This document shows, in pieces, positions 35,161 to 44,646 of a stretch of DNA of 64,000 bases. The stretch's first letter is position 1; every line of letters starts with the position of its first letter. Below the pieces are notes generated by a model that was given only the letters and a program-made list of their open reading frames with translations, was not told the origin of the DNA and made no database searches. Made by a program: the position numbers and the translations under genes. The DNA comes from Bacteroidia bacterium. GTDB taxonomy: Bacteria; Bacteroidota; Bacteroidia; J057. The stretch lies in the NCBI GenBank assembly GCA_022760475.1, contig JALEFZ010000088.1, positions 1 to 64,000 of the forward strand. Direction: 5' to 3'.

Positions 35161-36462
35161 TCAAGAGTTTTCAATTCGTAAATACTTTCCTGTTACTACT
35201 CCCAAACTGATGGCACGTACAAGCATAAAAAGGAAAATCGCCAACCAAAGCGCATGGTTTCCAAGTGTTTCCTCTCCCAGATACCAGGCAGGAAGGAATA
35301 CCCCGAAGGTGGAAAGAAGCATCATATTTCTCATAGGACGAGAGGCAGTAGCTCCGAGGTATGCGCCGTCAAGCATGAAGGCAATCGAGGCAACAAGGGG
35401 TAAGAGATACTGCCAGGGTAAATAGACTTTGGCAATTTCAATGACTTCCTCCTGATTTGTAAAAAAGGATAGAAAGTTATTCCCTAAGATCCAGAAAAGC
35501 ATAGAAAACAGGGCTCCCAGGCCGACTCCCCAGATGAAAAGTAAGCGAAGGGCTTGGTTCAACTTTTCCTGTTTTTTCTCCCCAAAATAGCGTCCAACAA
35601 GGCTTTCAGCAGCGAAGGCAAATCCATCGACCCCATATGCCATCATATCCAAAAACTGTCTCAATACCTGATTCGCAGCAAGTACGGCTGTTCCGAAGGT
35701 GGTAGACTTGACTGTAAAAAAAGCAAATACAAAAATCAAACAGACAGTTCGGATAAATATATCTCCATTGACAAAGAGAAACTTCTTCAGTGCTCCTAAA
35801 TCTGTCAGGTAAGCCCTTGAGGGCATGACCCAATCTTTTTTATAATGAATATACATTAGCACCAAAGCAGTACCTAACCCAAGGTATTGTGCAATGGCGG
35901 TCGCAGAGGCGACCCCAGCAATTCCCCATCCATATATCCTCACGAAAAGATATGAAAGAATGATGTTGCCCAGATTGGCTATCAATGTAATGATGAGGGG
36001 AATTCGAGCATTCTGCATCCCCAGAAACCACCCATTCAGGGCGTAAAGTCCTATGGTAGCTGGAGCAGCCCAAATTCTTACATAAAAGTAAGTCGAAGTT
36101 TTTTCCAGTAATTCTTGCTCTGCCGGGAAAAAACCGAGTGCAAAATTGTTGATTGGAATTTGGAAGAGGATAAACAATAATGAAGAGGCCAAGGCCACAA
36201 ATGCTGCATGGATCAAGATTCGAGCCAGTTGTTGTTGGTCTTTTTGTCCATAAGCCTGTGCTGCCAGACCTGTAGTTCCCATTCTGAGGAAGCCCATGCT
36301 CCAGTACAGAAAGCTAAAGATGGTTCCCCCGATTCCTACAGCTCCCAGGTAGACCGGAGAATCCAGATGTCCCATGAGAGCCGTATCAACCATACCCAAT
36401 AAGGGTATGGATAGGTTAGATAGGATATTCGGAATGGCCAGATAAAGGATTCTGCGGTTCAT
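35161..36462 (-). CDS. dinF: MATE family efflux transporter, DinF-like
   Basis: A 433-residue membrane protein of the multidrug and toxin extrusion family with twelve predicted membrane segments. The N-terminal LAIPNILSNLSIPLLGMVDTALMGHLDSPVYLGAVGIGG segment is diagnostic, as is FVNGDIFIRTVCLIFVFAFFTVKS in the middle. The protein exports cationic drugs or metabolites in exchange for sodium or protons; the closest class is DinF. Divergent from the lipase-like gene. Confidence 0.92.
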   Translation of the reverse strand: MNRRILYLAIPNILSNLSIPLLGMVDTALMGHLDSPVYLGAVGIGGTIFSFLYWSMGFLRMGTTGLAAQAYGQKDQQQLARILIHAAFVALASSLLFILFQIPINNFALGFFPAEQELLEKTSTYFYVRIWAAPATIGLYALNGWFLGMQNARIPLIITLIANLGNIILSYLFVRIYGWGIAGVASATAIAQYLGLGTALVLMYIHYKKDWVMPSRAYLTDLGALKKFLFVNGDIFIRTVCLIFVFAFFTVKSTTFGTAVLAANQVLRQFLDMMAYGVDGFAFAAESLVGRYFGEKKQEKLNQALRLLFIWGVGLGALFSMLFWILGNNFLSFFTNQEEVIEIAKVYLPWQYLLPLVASIAFMLDGAYLGATASRPMRNMMLLSTFGVFLPAWYLGEETLGNHALWLAIFLFMLVRAISLGVVTGKYLRIENS

Positions 36463-36592
36463 GGCTGCAAATGTAATCAGTATTTTTTTGCATTCTTATT
36501 ATCCTATCAAGCATTACAAAAGTATAATTTTGGCCGTTTTCCAAGGATTGTACTATCTTAAGAATCGCTATTATTTTACTCAGCAAAAAACT

Positions 36593-37426
36593 ATGCAACA
36601 TTCTATCCATACCATTAAACAGGGAAAATACAGCTACTATGCCCAATTGTGGGAACCCGAAAAGGTAGATGCTTCATTATTGATCATTCATGGTCATGCA
36701 GAGCACTCTTCAAGGTACACCCATGTCGCAGATTATTTGGCAAAGCATGACATTGCCGTGCTGGCGATGGACCTATATGGACATGGCAAATCTGAGGGCA
36801 AAAAGGGGCACGTGCCTTCTTACGATGTTTACCTGGACAGTGTAGGAGCTGCTTTGGATTGGATGCAACAAAGGTTCGCGAAACAGGAATCTTTTCTCTA
36901 TGGCCATTCGATGGGAGGAAACATCGTTACCAATTTCGTCATGAAAAGAAAACCTCAAATTCGTGGAACGATTCTCTCAGGTCCTTATTTTCAATTGGCA
37001 TTTAAGCCCTCTTCCTTCCAGGTGATGCTAGCCAAAAGCGCTATTAAAATGATGCCTGCCTTGACCCAGCCTACCAATCTGGATGCGAAGGGTCTGAGCC
37101 GTGATCAGGCGGTTGTAAAAGCCTACAAGGATGATCCCTTGGTGCATGGCATGATCAGTCCAGTTGCTTTCCTTGGGGTCGAGGAAGCAGGTAAATGGGT
37201 CTTGAACCATGCGAGTCAATGGGATGGAAGCCTTTTGTTGATGCATGGGGAAAAAGATCCGGTTACCTCATTGGCAGCTTCCAAAGAATTCATTAAAAAA
37301 GTCCCTCATCAGAATCAGGATGTTACTTTTAAGGAATGGGAAGGCCATCTTCATGAAATCCATAATGAAATTGGAAAGGAAGAGGTCATCGAGATGCTCA
37401 AGAATTGGATTTCAGAACGAATGTAG
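36593..37426 (+). CDS. monoacylglycerol lipase-like alpha/beta hydrolase
   Basis: 277 residues of the lysophospholipase/monoacylglycerol lipase group. The oxyanion region IIHGHAEHSSRY, the nucleophile elbow GHSMGG (serine), an aspartate in GEKDPVTS and a histidine in GHLHEIHNE complete the catalytic triad. The start at ATG 36593 (MQHSIHTIKQG) fits the family; a longer frame from 36461 would add 44 residues, overlapping the divergent MATE gene. It precedes aroE by 17 bases, so they may share a transcript. Confidence 0.92.
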   Translation: MQHSIHTIKQGKYSYYAQLWEPEKVDASLLIIHGHAEHSSRYTHVADYLAKHDIAVLAMDLYGHGKSEGKKGHVPSYDVYLDSVGAALDWMQQRFAKQESFLYGHSMGGNIVTNFVMKRKPQIRGTILSGPYFQLAFKPSSFQVMLAKSAIKMMPALTQPTNLDAKGLSRDQAVVKAYKDDPLVHGMISPVAFLGVEEAGKWVLNHASQWDGSLLLMHGEKDPVTSLAASKEFIKKVPHQNQDVTFKEWEGHLHEIHNEIGKEEVIEMLKNWISERM

Positions 37427-37443
37427 CCTAAATAAAATATCGA

Positions 37444-38226
37444 ATGCCGGGAAAGCACCTCACTCATGGCCTAATTGGTAAGAAATTAGGCCATAGTTTT
37501 TCAAAAAAATATTTTAACGAAAAGTTTGATAAGGAGAGGATTGAAGCAAGGTATGAGCTTTTTGAGCTAAAAGACATAAGCGAGTTTCCAGCATTGTGGG
37601 AGAAGAATCCTCATCTCGTTGGGATGAATGTTACCATTCCCTACAAAGAGGAAGTCATGCCCTTTCTGGATATGGTCCTTCCCGAGGCAAAAGCCATTGG
37701 TGCAGTGAATACCATTAAAAAGTCAACTCAAGGCTTAATTGGATACAATTCTGACCTTTGGGGATTTAGTGATGATTTATCAGAATGGTTCGAAGGGAGA
37801 GCCAGGCCCATTGCTGCCACGGTTCTTGGAACTGGCGGTGCGGCACGTGCAGTCGTATATGCCCTCAAACACCTGATGGGCGTAGAAGATTGTATTTGCC
37901 TCTCAAGAAAAGGGGGGCGCAGATTCATGGACATTGAGGTGTGCAGCTATCAGGATGCAATGGATTTACCTGATCGCTATTGGAAACTGGTAGTTAATAC
38001 TACGCCTGTAGGCATGTATCCCTCCATAGATCAAGCACCTGATATCCCCTATGAGAAATTCCAGTTTCACGAGGAGTCATATGTATATGACCTTGTCTAC
38101 AATCCATTTGAAACCAAATTCATGGAATTAGCGAAAAAGAATGGAGCCCAAAGCCGTAATGGAATGGGAATGCTGCTTGGCCAAGCAGAAAAAGCATGGG
38201 AGTTTTGGACTGAATTCCAGCTTTAA
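37444..38226 (+). CDS. aroE: shikimate dehydrogenase
   Basis: Reduces 3-dehydroshikimate to shikimate with NADPH, in the pathway to aromatic amino acids. The 260-residue protein starts HGLIGKKLGHSFSKKYFNE, carries the catalytic lysine in NVTIPYKEEV and the substrate-binding GYNSDLWGF, and has a nucleotide-binding glycine motif GTGGAARAV. Length is typical for the short AroE class. Confidence 0.95.
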   Translation: MPGKHLTHGLIGKKLGHSFSKKYFNEKFDKERIEARYELFELKDISEFPALWEKNPHLVGMNVTIPYKEEVMPFLDMVLPEAKAIGAVNTIKKSTQGLIGYNSDLWGFSDDLSEWFEGRARPIAATVLGTGGAARAVVYALKHLMGVEDCICLSRKGGRRFMDIEVCSYQDAMDLPDRYWKLVVNTTPVGMYPSIDQAPDIPYEKFQFHEESYVYDLVYNPFETKFMELAKKNGAQSRNGMGMLLGQAEKAWEFWTEFQL

Positions 38227-38372
38227 TTTTATATCTTTGAATTACGATATTAAAATATTTCGACCTAAAAGGAGTCTTAAGATTTACGTATTTAATTATC
38301 TGCTTTGATAAATCAGAGTGGTTTTAAAGACCTAAGTTCGGATCACTTTTTCAAAGCATCAACCAAAAAACA

Positions 38373-38612
38373 ATGTTCATTATCTTTAGAATTCTTGTCT
38401 TCGTCCTCATATTTTATGTAATCTACCGTTTTCTGGCAGGTTCAATGGGAGGTGGCAGCCCACAATTCAGCCTTCTTGATATGTTTTCTAGTACGAAAAG
38501 ATGTAGCAGGTGTGATGGCAAAGGCTGGTGGCAAAATACTCGGAACAGAGAAAAATGCGAGTGGTGTAAAGGCTCTGGTAGACTACCCAAGGATTTTCCA
38601 ACCAACCTCTAA
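38373..38612 (+). CDS. small membrane protein with a DnaJ-like zinc motif
   Basis: A 79-residue protein with one N-terminal membrane helix (about 1-20) and two CxxC pairs (CSRCDGKGWW and CEWCKGSGR), the C-x-x-C-x-G-x-G pattern of DnaJ zinc fingers and of small rubredoxin-like folds. It likely binds one zinc in the cytoplasm at the membrane. No chaperone J domain is present. Neighbours give no direct clue. Confidence 0.7.
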   Translation: MFIIFRILVFVLIFYVIYRFLAGSMGGGSPQFSLLDMFSSTKRCSRCDGKGWWQNTRNREKCEWCKGSGRLPKDFPTNL

Positions 38613-38706
38613 GCATATTTCCTGTTAAAATAAAGTTAATCAATCCCTTCGAATACCTTATTCAGGATTCCTTTCGTATCCTTGTCTACACCATATATTA
38701 TCAAGG

Positions 38707-40290
38707 GTGAAAATCGCTCGGATACATATCATCATAGGGCTTATGTCCTTGGCGCTAATCGGAATCATCGTGATTCAGGTCCAGCAGATCATGCGCACCA
38801 TTGAGCTCAATCAATCACGCTTCAACATGAGTGTAGGCGATGCCCTGATGCAGGTAGCCGAAGACCTGGAAGGCACTGAATTGGTTACCCGTTTTGTCAA
38901 GGTTTCAAGGGCATTGGATATAGATGCACCCAATGGCAGCAAGTATGACCGCTTGGGGGATTCCATTGTCATAGCCCTTGACGATGAAATGGAGACTCCT
39001 AGGATTCGACAGCAAAAGGTGACAATCAGAGATAGCCTTGCCATTGTTACGGAGAGACAAGCAAGCTTTCCCTATGATTCGATTTTGCCTGATGGAGGCA
39101 ATCTTTCATATACCTTCTTCAGAGCTGATACGACAAAAACTGCCGATGACATGTCTGTGGAACTTCGTGGTCATCCTCGGATTCTGAATATCGTTTCGAC
39201 AGCACTTAAGGACGCCATTCCACCGGCAATAGGTATCGAAAACCGTACAAGTGTAGAGCAAGTAGACTCCCTACTAAATGCAGCTCTGGTAGACCGAGGG
39301 ATTGAGTTGAACTACGACTTTTGGGTTCAGAAGAATGAAAACCTGAGAACCCCCATCCAACGGATTGATAACTCTTCAGAGGCCGAACTAAAAGCCGAGC
39401 ATCAAATACAACTATTTCCCTATTCCAGTGGGAATGAAGAAAATATCCTTAATGTTAGTTTCCCCAATGAAGGAATGTATGCTCTTAAGAATGTATGGGG
39501 GCAAATGGCACTTTCCGTATTATTTGTCGCCATCATCATGATGTGTTTTGGAATTGCGATTCAGGTGGTATTTAGGCAGAAAAAGCTCTCCGAGATGAAA
39601 AACGACTTCATCAATAACATGACCCATGAGCTTAAAACCCCCATTGCTACCATCTCCTTAGCTACAGATGCGATAAATAATCCTCAGGTAAGGTCGATGG
39701 AGGGAGGAATAGAACGGTATACCCGAATCATCAAGGAAGAGAATAGCCGCATGCATAGGCAGGTAGAGCGGGTACTCCTTGCTGCCAGACTTGACAGGAA
39801 GGAAATGGAACTGAAGGTAGTGGAGGTGGACATGCATGAAGTTATCAGTACGGCTGTGCGAAACATTGAGCTGCAAGTGAAAAATAGGGGAGGAGTCTTG
39901 CAAATGGATTGTTCGGCGGATGCCTTCCGAGTAGAGGGAGATGCTGTTCACCTTAGCAACGTGATTTACAACCTGCTTGATAACGCAAACAAGTACAGCC
40001 CGGAAACTCCTTCTATCAAAATAAAAACATACAATCAGGACAATTATTTCATCGTAGAAGTAGAAGACAAAGGTATTGGCATCAGTAAGCAGGACTTACA
40101 GCAGATCTTTACCCGATTCTACCGCGTTTCGACCGGAAATCTTCATGAAGTCAAGGGATTCGGTTTGGGATTGTCCTATGTCAAAGATATTACAGAGGCA
40201 CACGGAGGAGAGGTAGACGTGAGGAGTGTTTTGGGAAAAGGAAGTATATTTACCCTGGCGCTCCCATTAAATGAAAAGGAATTGAATTAA
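38707..40290 (+). CDS. sensor histidine kinase
   Basis: A 527-residue two-component sensor. N-terminal membrane segment (about 8-28), a periplasmic sensing region (about 29-265), a second membrane segment (about 268-290), the HisKA domain with His307 in NNMTHELKTPIATI, and the HATPase_c domain (N box NLLDNANKYSP, G1 VEDKGIGI, G2 GFGLGLSYV). The start is GTG 38707. The gene is followed two bases later by its response regulator and is reminiscent of RprXY of Bacteroides, although the signal is not known. Confidence 0.93.
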   Translation: MKIARIHIIIGLMSLALIGIIVIQVQQIMRTIELNQSRFNMSVGDALMQVAEDLEGTELVTRFVKVSRALDIDAPNGSKYDRLGDSIVIALDDEMETPRIRQQKVTIRDSLAIVTERQASFPYDSILPDGGNLSYTFFRADTTKTADDMSVELRGHPRILNIVSTALKDAIPPAIGIENRTSVEQVDSLLNAALVDRGIELNYDFWVQKNENLRTPIQRIDNSSEAELKAEHQIQLFPYSSGNEENILNVSFPNEGMYALKNVWGQMALSVLFVAIIMMCFGIAIQVVFRQKKLSEMKNDFINNMTHELKTPIATISLATDAINNPQVRSMEGGIERYTRIIKEENSRMHRQVERVLLAARLDRKEMELKVVEVDMHEVISTAVRNIELQVKNRGGVLQMDCSADAFRVEGDAVHLSNVIYNLLDNANKYSPETPSIKIKTYNQDNYFIVEVEDKGIGISKQDLQQIFTRFYRVSTGNLHEVKGFGLGLSYVKDITEAHGGEVDVRSVLGKGSIFTLALPLNEKELN

Positions 40291-40292
40291 GT

Positions 40293-40985
40293 ATGACACG
40301 TATCCTACTCGTCGAAGACGAAGCAAATTTTGGTGCAGTACTCAGGGATTACCTACAGATGAACCAGTTTGACGTCACCCTCTGCAAAGATGGTGAGGAA
40401 GGGCTCAAGGCATTCAGAACAGAAGCCTTCAGGTTAATTATTCTTGATGTGATGATGCCCAAAAAGGATGGGTTCACAGTTGCAGAAGAAATTAGAAAAA
40501 TCAACTCAGATATCCCTATCATCTTCTTGACTGCCAGGTCTATGCAAGAAGATGTAGTCAAAGGTTTTCAGATGGGTGGAGATGATTACATCACCAAACC
40601 TTTCCATTCAGAAGAATTGCTGCTCCGCATCAAAGCCGTATTAAAGCGAACCGAAAGCCAAAGTACCGAAGTGGAGGAAGTTCCAGATGAGTTCTCTTTT
40701 GGAATGTTTCATTTCAATTATAGGTTACATACCATCAAAGATGGAAGTGAACTCCACAAACTTTCCCCTAAAGAAGCTGACTTGCTTCGTTTATTGCTCA
40801 TCCACAAAAACGATCTCCTGCCCAGAGAAAAAGCGCTACAAGCCCTTTGGGGAGATGACAATTATTTCAATGCCAGGAGCATGGACGTTTTCATCAGCAA
40901 ATTGAGAAAGCGATTCAAGCCCGATCCCAGAATCAAAATTGAGAATGTCCACAGCCGGGGTTTCAGATTGGTAGTTGGAGAGTAG
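40293..40985 (+). CDS. OmpR/PhoB-type response regulator
   Basis: A 230-residue DNA-binding response regulator. The receiver domain has Asp52 (LIILDVMMPKKDGF), acidic pair EDE at residues 8-10, the threonine in IIFLTARS and lysine in ITKPF. The winged-helix DNA-binding domain follows (about 130-228, with SMDVFISKLRKRFKPDPRI). It receives phosphate from the histidine kinase directly upstream. Confidence 0.95.
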   Translation: MTRILLVEDEANFGAVLRDYLQMNQFDVTLCKDGEEGLKAFRTEAFRLIILDVMMPKKDGFTVAEEIRKINSDIPIIFLTARSMQEDVVKGFQMGGDDYITKPFHSEELLLRIKAVLKRTESQSTEVEEVPDEFSFGMFHFNYRLHTIKDGSELHKLSPKEADLLRLLLIHKNDLLPREKALQALWGDDNYFNARSMDVFISKLRKRFKPDPRIKIENVHSRGFRLVVGE

Positions 40986-41117
40986 GTAGATGAAATTTTT
41001 GAACATTTTTTGGACTCGGAATACCTGGGAAGAAAAATTCTTTCCATTTCAGGTTACATTTTGATTTTCATAAGGAACGAAGGGTATAAATCTCCATCTA
41101 GAAAAGTCCCTATCCTT

Positions 41118-41543
41118 ATGAAAACTCTTTTTCTCAGCTTATTCTTGTTTGCGATAAGCCTTTCTCTTGGGCATGCACAAGCAATCACCAACGCAAGCAA
41201 AGCCAATCGAAAGATCCAAACGTCCAAAGTGCTTTCCCCCAGGTTCAAGAAAACCGCAAGTGTTGTTCTAAGCGCCGCCAAAGATTGCACCCCACCCAAG
41301 TGCTCTGGTATAGTCGACCCATGGACATGTGAGTGCTATCCAGATATCAAAGATCCTTGGGAAGTGAAGGTTCTAGCGAGGAAAATGGAGCAGTTTATCA
41401 TGTTTGAAACACTGATCGCAAAAGGGGAAGGAAAGAGCCTGTATCCTGAAACCCTTGTCACCATTGCCCGCAAGAAATATCCAGGCAAGTCCCTCAATGC
41501 GATCGTCAGGCGACTCAACTATTACATCCAGCGAAGCTCTTGA
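41118..41543 (+). CDS. small secreted protein of unknown function
   Basis: A 141-residue protein with a signal peptide (1-20, MKTLFLSLFLFAISLSLGHA) and a basic, lysine-rich mature start, a cysteine-rich middle (CTPPKCSGIVDPWTCECYPD, four cysteines) and a helical C-terminal half. I use ATG 41118 because an upstream frame start at 41010 would put 36 non-signal residues in front. No recognisable family. It follows the two-component pair and could be part of the same regulon, but nothing shows it. Confidence 0.6.
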   Translation: MKTLFLSLFLFAISLSLGHAQAITNASKANRKIQTSKVLSPRFKKTASVVLSAAKDCTPPKCSGIVDPWTCECYPDIKDPWEVKVLARKMEQFIMFETLIAKGEGKSLYPETLVTIARKKYPGKSLNAIVRRLNYYIQRSS

Positions 41544-41656
41544 AGCCTTTCATCAAGGTGATGATATGCTTGAGAATTCTGCGATGAAAAAGTAGATAAT
41601 TTGTAAATCCTTCAATTTGCTTGTACTTTGGCACGCGAATTTTCAACATACGTACT

Positions 41657-42433
41657 ATGATCAATTTTCCCCTCTCTCACATTCCCGACAGAAGCTCGAA
41701 ACCAAGGGAAACAGGCTTTACAATGGTAATGGACAAGGGCTTGAGCGTCCGCGAGGCAGAAGACTTCCTGTCCGTAGGTGCCGAATTTACCGACGTAGTC
41801 AAACTTGGTTGGTCTACTTCAGTGGTAACTCCTAATTTGCAGAAAAAACTTGATGTCTATAAAGCTCATAACATTCCATTCTATTTTGGAGGAACACTTT
41901 TTGAAGCTTTTTACATCAGAAAGCAACTAGACGAATTTCGCCGAATCCTTGACAGGTATGACGCCGAATTCATGGAGATTTCCGATGGTTCCGTAGAAAT
42001 GGAAACGGAGGAAAAATGCAAGCTGATCGAGGCCTTTGCTGGAGATAGAAAAGTTCTATCTGAGGTTGGTAGCAAAAAATCTGGAAAGATTATCCCTCCC
42101 TATCAGTGGGTAAATATGATGCAGTCTGAGCTACAGGCCGGATCATGGAAAGTAATTGCCGAAGCGCGCGAATCCGGAAACGTAGGAATGTTCCGTGCAG
42201 ATGGACAGGTAAGGTCAGATTTGGTAGAAGAAATTCTGCAGGATGTGCCCGGTGACAAGATCCTTTGGGAAGCTCCCAAAAAAGTACAACAGGTTTGGTT
42301 CATCAAACTCCTTGGTGCGAATGTAAACCTTGGGAACATTGCACCTGCGGAGATTATTCCACTTGAGACCATCCGTCTTGGATTGAGAGGAGATACCTTT
42401 CACCACTTCCTGGGAGATATCAGTGCTTCCTGA
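41657..42433 (+). CDS. comA: phosphosulfolactate synthase
   Basis: A 258-residue TIM-barrel enzyme that joins phosphoenolpyruvate and sulfite to phosphosulfolactate. Family features: GFTMVMDKGLSVREAEDFL, DVVKLGWSTSVV, IPFYFGGTLFEAFYIRKQLDEF, VLSEVGSKKSGKI and the LGANVNLGNIAPAEIIPLETIRLGLRGDTF ending. In archaea it starts coenzyme M synthesis; in bacteria it serves sulfolactate or related sulfonate formation. In a Bacteroidota one may think of sulfonolipids, but the neighbours do not support it. I start at ATG 41657. Confidence 0.88.
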   Translation: MINFPLSHIPDRSSKPRETGFTMVMDKGLSVREAEDFLSVGAEFTDVVKLGWSTSVVTPNLQKKLDVYKAHNIPFYFGGTLFEAFYIRKQLDEFRRILDRYDAEFMEISDGSVEMETEEKCKLIEAFAGDRKVLSEVGSKKSGKIIPPYQWVNMMQSELQAGSWKVIAEARESGNVGMFRADGQVRSDLVEEILQDVPGDKILWEAPKKVQQVWFIKLLGANVNLGNIAPAEIIPLETIRLGLRGDTFHHFLGDISAS

Positions 42434-42465
42434 TTTCTGTTTGACTCTGTATAGAAAATAATACG

Positions 42466-42508
42466 TTGGGTTCACCAAGTCCGAAATGGCTGGTGAACCC
42501 AAATTTTT
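42466..42508 (+). terminator. intrinsic terminator of the phosphosulfolactate synthase gene
   Basis: TTGGGTTCACCA (42466-42477) pairs with TGGTGAACCCAA (42491-42502), followed by five Ts. Confidence 0.88.
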
Positions 42509-42653
42509 GTCTGTTCAGGAGATATATTTTTTCCCGCTTTATTCACCCGCCTATCTTGTACCCATTCCCACAGAAATGAATTGGTAAGGAATTCTCCAAA
42601 TATCAATGGCATTTCCTTTGTATTGATAGTAACTAGGATTAGAAATTAACGGT

Positions 42654-43130
42654 ATGGCAGAGGAAGATATCCAAAAACTTCACTCCGAGATAGAATCCTT
42701 GCGAAAAGAAAATCAGCGTTTGAGAATTGCGGCAGGCGAATTCCTTACCCAGGAAAATGGCCTTGCCCAGGAATCGGCAGTCATTGACAAAGACTCCATC
42801 CTGAAAGTGCTCAGCAAACAAGTAGAAAACCTGAATGAAATCAACGATCAGGTGAATACAATGCTGGACGGTTACCAGGAGATCCAAAGGTCTTTGGGAG
42901 CCATTCTTCCAGCCCTGGAACTCCAGATGGAGGGCTGGGCCAATGAAGTACTGAACCTCAAAAAGCACATCGAAATTTCCGAGTCAGCCTATGCCGCTGT
43001 CGTACAGCAGCTGGAAGACAAATTGGGCAAAACCAAAAAACAGCTCAGGCAATACAAAGGGAAACCCTCTAAGATGGAAGAGGGGGAGGATGAAGATCCA
43101 TTTACAGATTTAAACATTTTTGGCCTTTAA
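42654..43130 (+). CDS. coiled-coil protein of unknown function
   Basis: A 158-residue soluble acidic protein with two heptad-rich stretches (about 5-60 and 85-135), for example IQKLHSEIESLRKENQRLRIA, and an acidic tail ending DPFTDLNIFGL. No enzymatic motif and no signal peptide. Such proteins in Bacteroidota are often ascribed to cytoskeletal or division functions, but no evidence is visible here. Confidence 0.6.
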   Translation: MAEEDIQKLHSEIESLRKENQRLRIAAGEFLTQENGLAQESAVIDKDSILKVLSKQVENLNEINDQVNTMLDGYQEIQRSLGAILPALELQMEGWANEVLNLKKHIEISESAYAAVVQQLEDKLGKTKKQLRQYKGKPSKMEEGEDEDPFTDLNIFGL

Positions 43131-43148
43131 GAAGGCAATAGTCAATGG

Positions 43149-43832
43149 CTACTGGGGAATTTTTAGAATTTGACCCGGCTTGATTCGCGTATTTGGAAGT
43201 TTGTTAAACTTCTTGATCTCCTGCCATTTGACCTTGTATTTTTGTTGGAGTGAGTACAAGGTTTCACCCGAAACCACCTCGTGCTCAAGGTATTCTTGTT
43301 CATCATCAATGCCTTCGTCTATTACAATATCATCTTCGTCAGGCTGAAGGTTTTTTTGGTTAGAAAGGACCAATTGCAATTCCTTTGCATCGACCACCCG
43401 TTCAATTCGTCCGTCCAGGTGAACTACAAAAATTGCCGGGAAAGATCGGTGCTTAAAAGCCTTCCTTAAGAATGCATATTCTTCATCGCTGGGTAGAATC
43501 AGTTGTTCCCAGGGCATTTTGAAGCGCATCAATGCATTTTTCCATGCGTCTCTGTTTTTATCGACAGATATACTGACAAATCTAATGGGTTTTCCCTCGT
43601 AAGATTCGTTGAGTTGCTTTAGTCTTGGAATAGAATATAAAGATGGTGTGTTGAAGCTCGCCCAAAAGTTTACTACCCAAATTTTCTCCGCAGAACGTGT
43701 GGTAAATTCCTGACACTGACGTAGGAAGGTTGGATAAGTAAGGCTCGTATCAGGTACATAGCTTTCCTGAGCCTTTGAAAGAAAGCTTCCAAACATCAGG
43801 CAAAAAAATAATGCCGCTATCTGACGGTTCAT
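43149..43832 (-). CDS. secreted thioredoxin-like LysM protein lacking the catalytic cysteines
   Basis: A 227-residue exported protein (signal peptide about 1-21) with a TlpA-like thioredoxin domain (about 30-155) and a C-terminal LysM domain (about 180-227, VSGETLYSLQQKYKVKWQEIKKFN and KPGQILKIP). In the active-site position the usual WCxxC reads WASFNTPS, so disulfide chemistry is not expected; the cis-proline region FPAIFVV is kept. The LysM part should hold it at peptidoglycan. It could act as a scaffold or binding protein. The gene is convergent with the coiled-coil gene. Confidence 0.75.
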   Translation of the reverse strand: MNRQIAALFFCLMFGSFLSKAQESYVPDTSLTYPTFLRQCQEFTTRSAEKIWVVNFWASFNTPSLYSIPRLKQLNESYEGKPIRFVSISVDKNRDAWKNALMRFKMPWEQLILPSDEEYAFLRKAFKHRSFPAIFVVHLDGRIERVVDAKELQLVLSNQKNLQPDEDDIVIDEGIDDEQEYLEHEVVSGETLYSLQQKYKVKWQEIKKFNKLPNTRIKPGQILKIPQ

Positions 43833-44049
43833 AGAGGTTGGATTTGTAGGCTTGGTTAATCCCCAGGCCTGTACGCTAGTTATTTGGGTAAAAAATTAAC
43901 CAGAAATTCTGAAAAGCACACAAAATAGATGTACTGCTTTTAAGGAATTTTTAGATCAATGAATAAAGCCCCACTCTTAGACGGCTTAATAATCAGGAAG
44001 ATACATCATTAATGAAGATCCTGAAGCCTCACTCTAATTCCTGAGAATT

Positions 44050-44646
44050 TTACTTGTCGCTTCCCATTTCAAGCAAATTCCCCAACCGGTTGGAAACCAG
44101 TCCATAAATTTGATATGGCTTCAACTTCCGCCAGTTCAACTGGTCAAGCTTCGGGTTGAAATAAAAATACTGGTCAATGCCATACTGCTCCATGTCTTCC
44201 CTTACTTCTTCCCTACTTTTCAATAGACAAATCCAGCCATCCTCGATGGCTTCTTCCATGGCCTGATAGTAATCGTCTGCATCGAAATAGGCATGAAAAA
44301 CATTCTCAACGATGAAAATGAATTTATTTATCCCAAAATCCACCAAAAACGAAAGGACATTTTCACTTAACAGTTTGAAGTCATTGTCATAAAGGTCATT
44401 CCATTCCCCAAAAAACTCCAAAATTGCGTAGCCTTCCTGATAATCAGCATATTGTATCTTTACCAAGAGGCTTTCTGAACCAAAGTCATCCCAGAGAGGA
44501 TGTGCGGGGATGTTGTTGATGCTCCGATCGTAATAGAACATATTGTGCTCCACATCATGAAAGGGAGACTTTTCGTCCATCTCATGATTGTACATGGCTA
44601 GCCACCCATAAAAAGGCTCAATATCATGTAACTCCTTCCTCATCAT
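44050..44646 (-). CDS. conserved protein of unknown function
   Basis: A 198-residue acidic protein rich in aromatic residues, without signal peptide or membrane segment. Features are EGYAILEFFGEWNDLYDNDFKLLSE and the ending PYQIYGLVSNRLGNLLEMGS. No domain I can name. Composition and complete frame suggest a real cytoplasmic protein. It is alone on the minus strand between intergenic gaps of about 220 and 320 bases. Confidence 0.6.
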   Translation of the reverse strand: MMRKELHDIEPFYGWLAMYNHEMDEKSPFHDVEHNMFYYDRSINNIPAHPLWDDFGSESLLVKIQYADYQEGYAILEFFGEWNDLYDNDFKLLSENVLSFLVDFGINKFIFIVENVFHAYFDADDYYQAMEEAIEDGWICLLKSREEVREDMEQYGIDQYFYFNPKLDQLNWRKLKPYQIYGLVSNRLGNLLEMGSDK

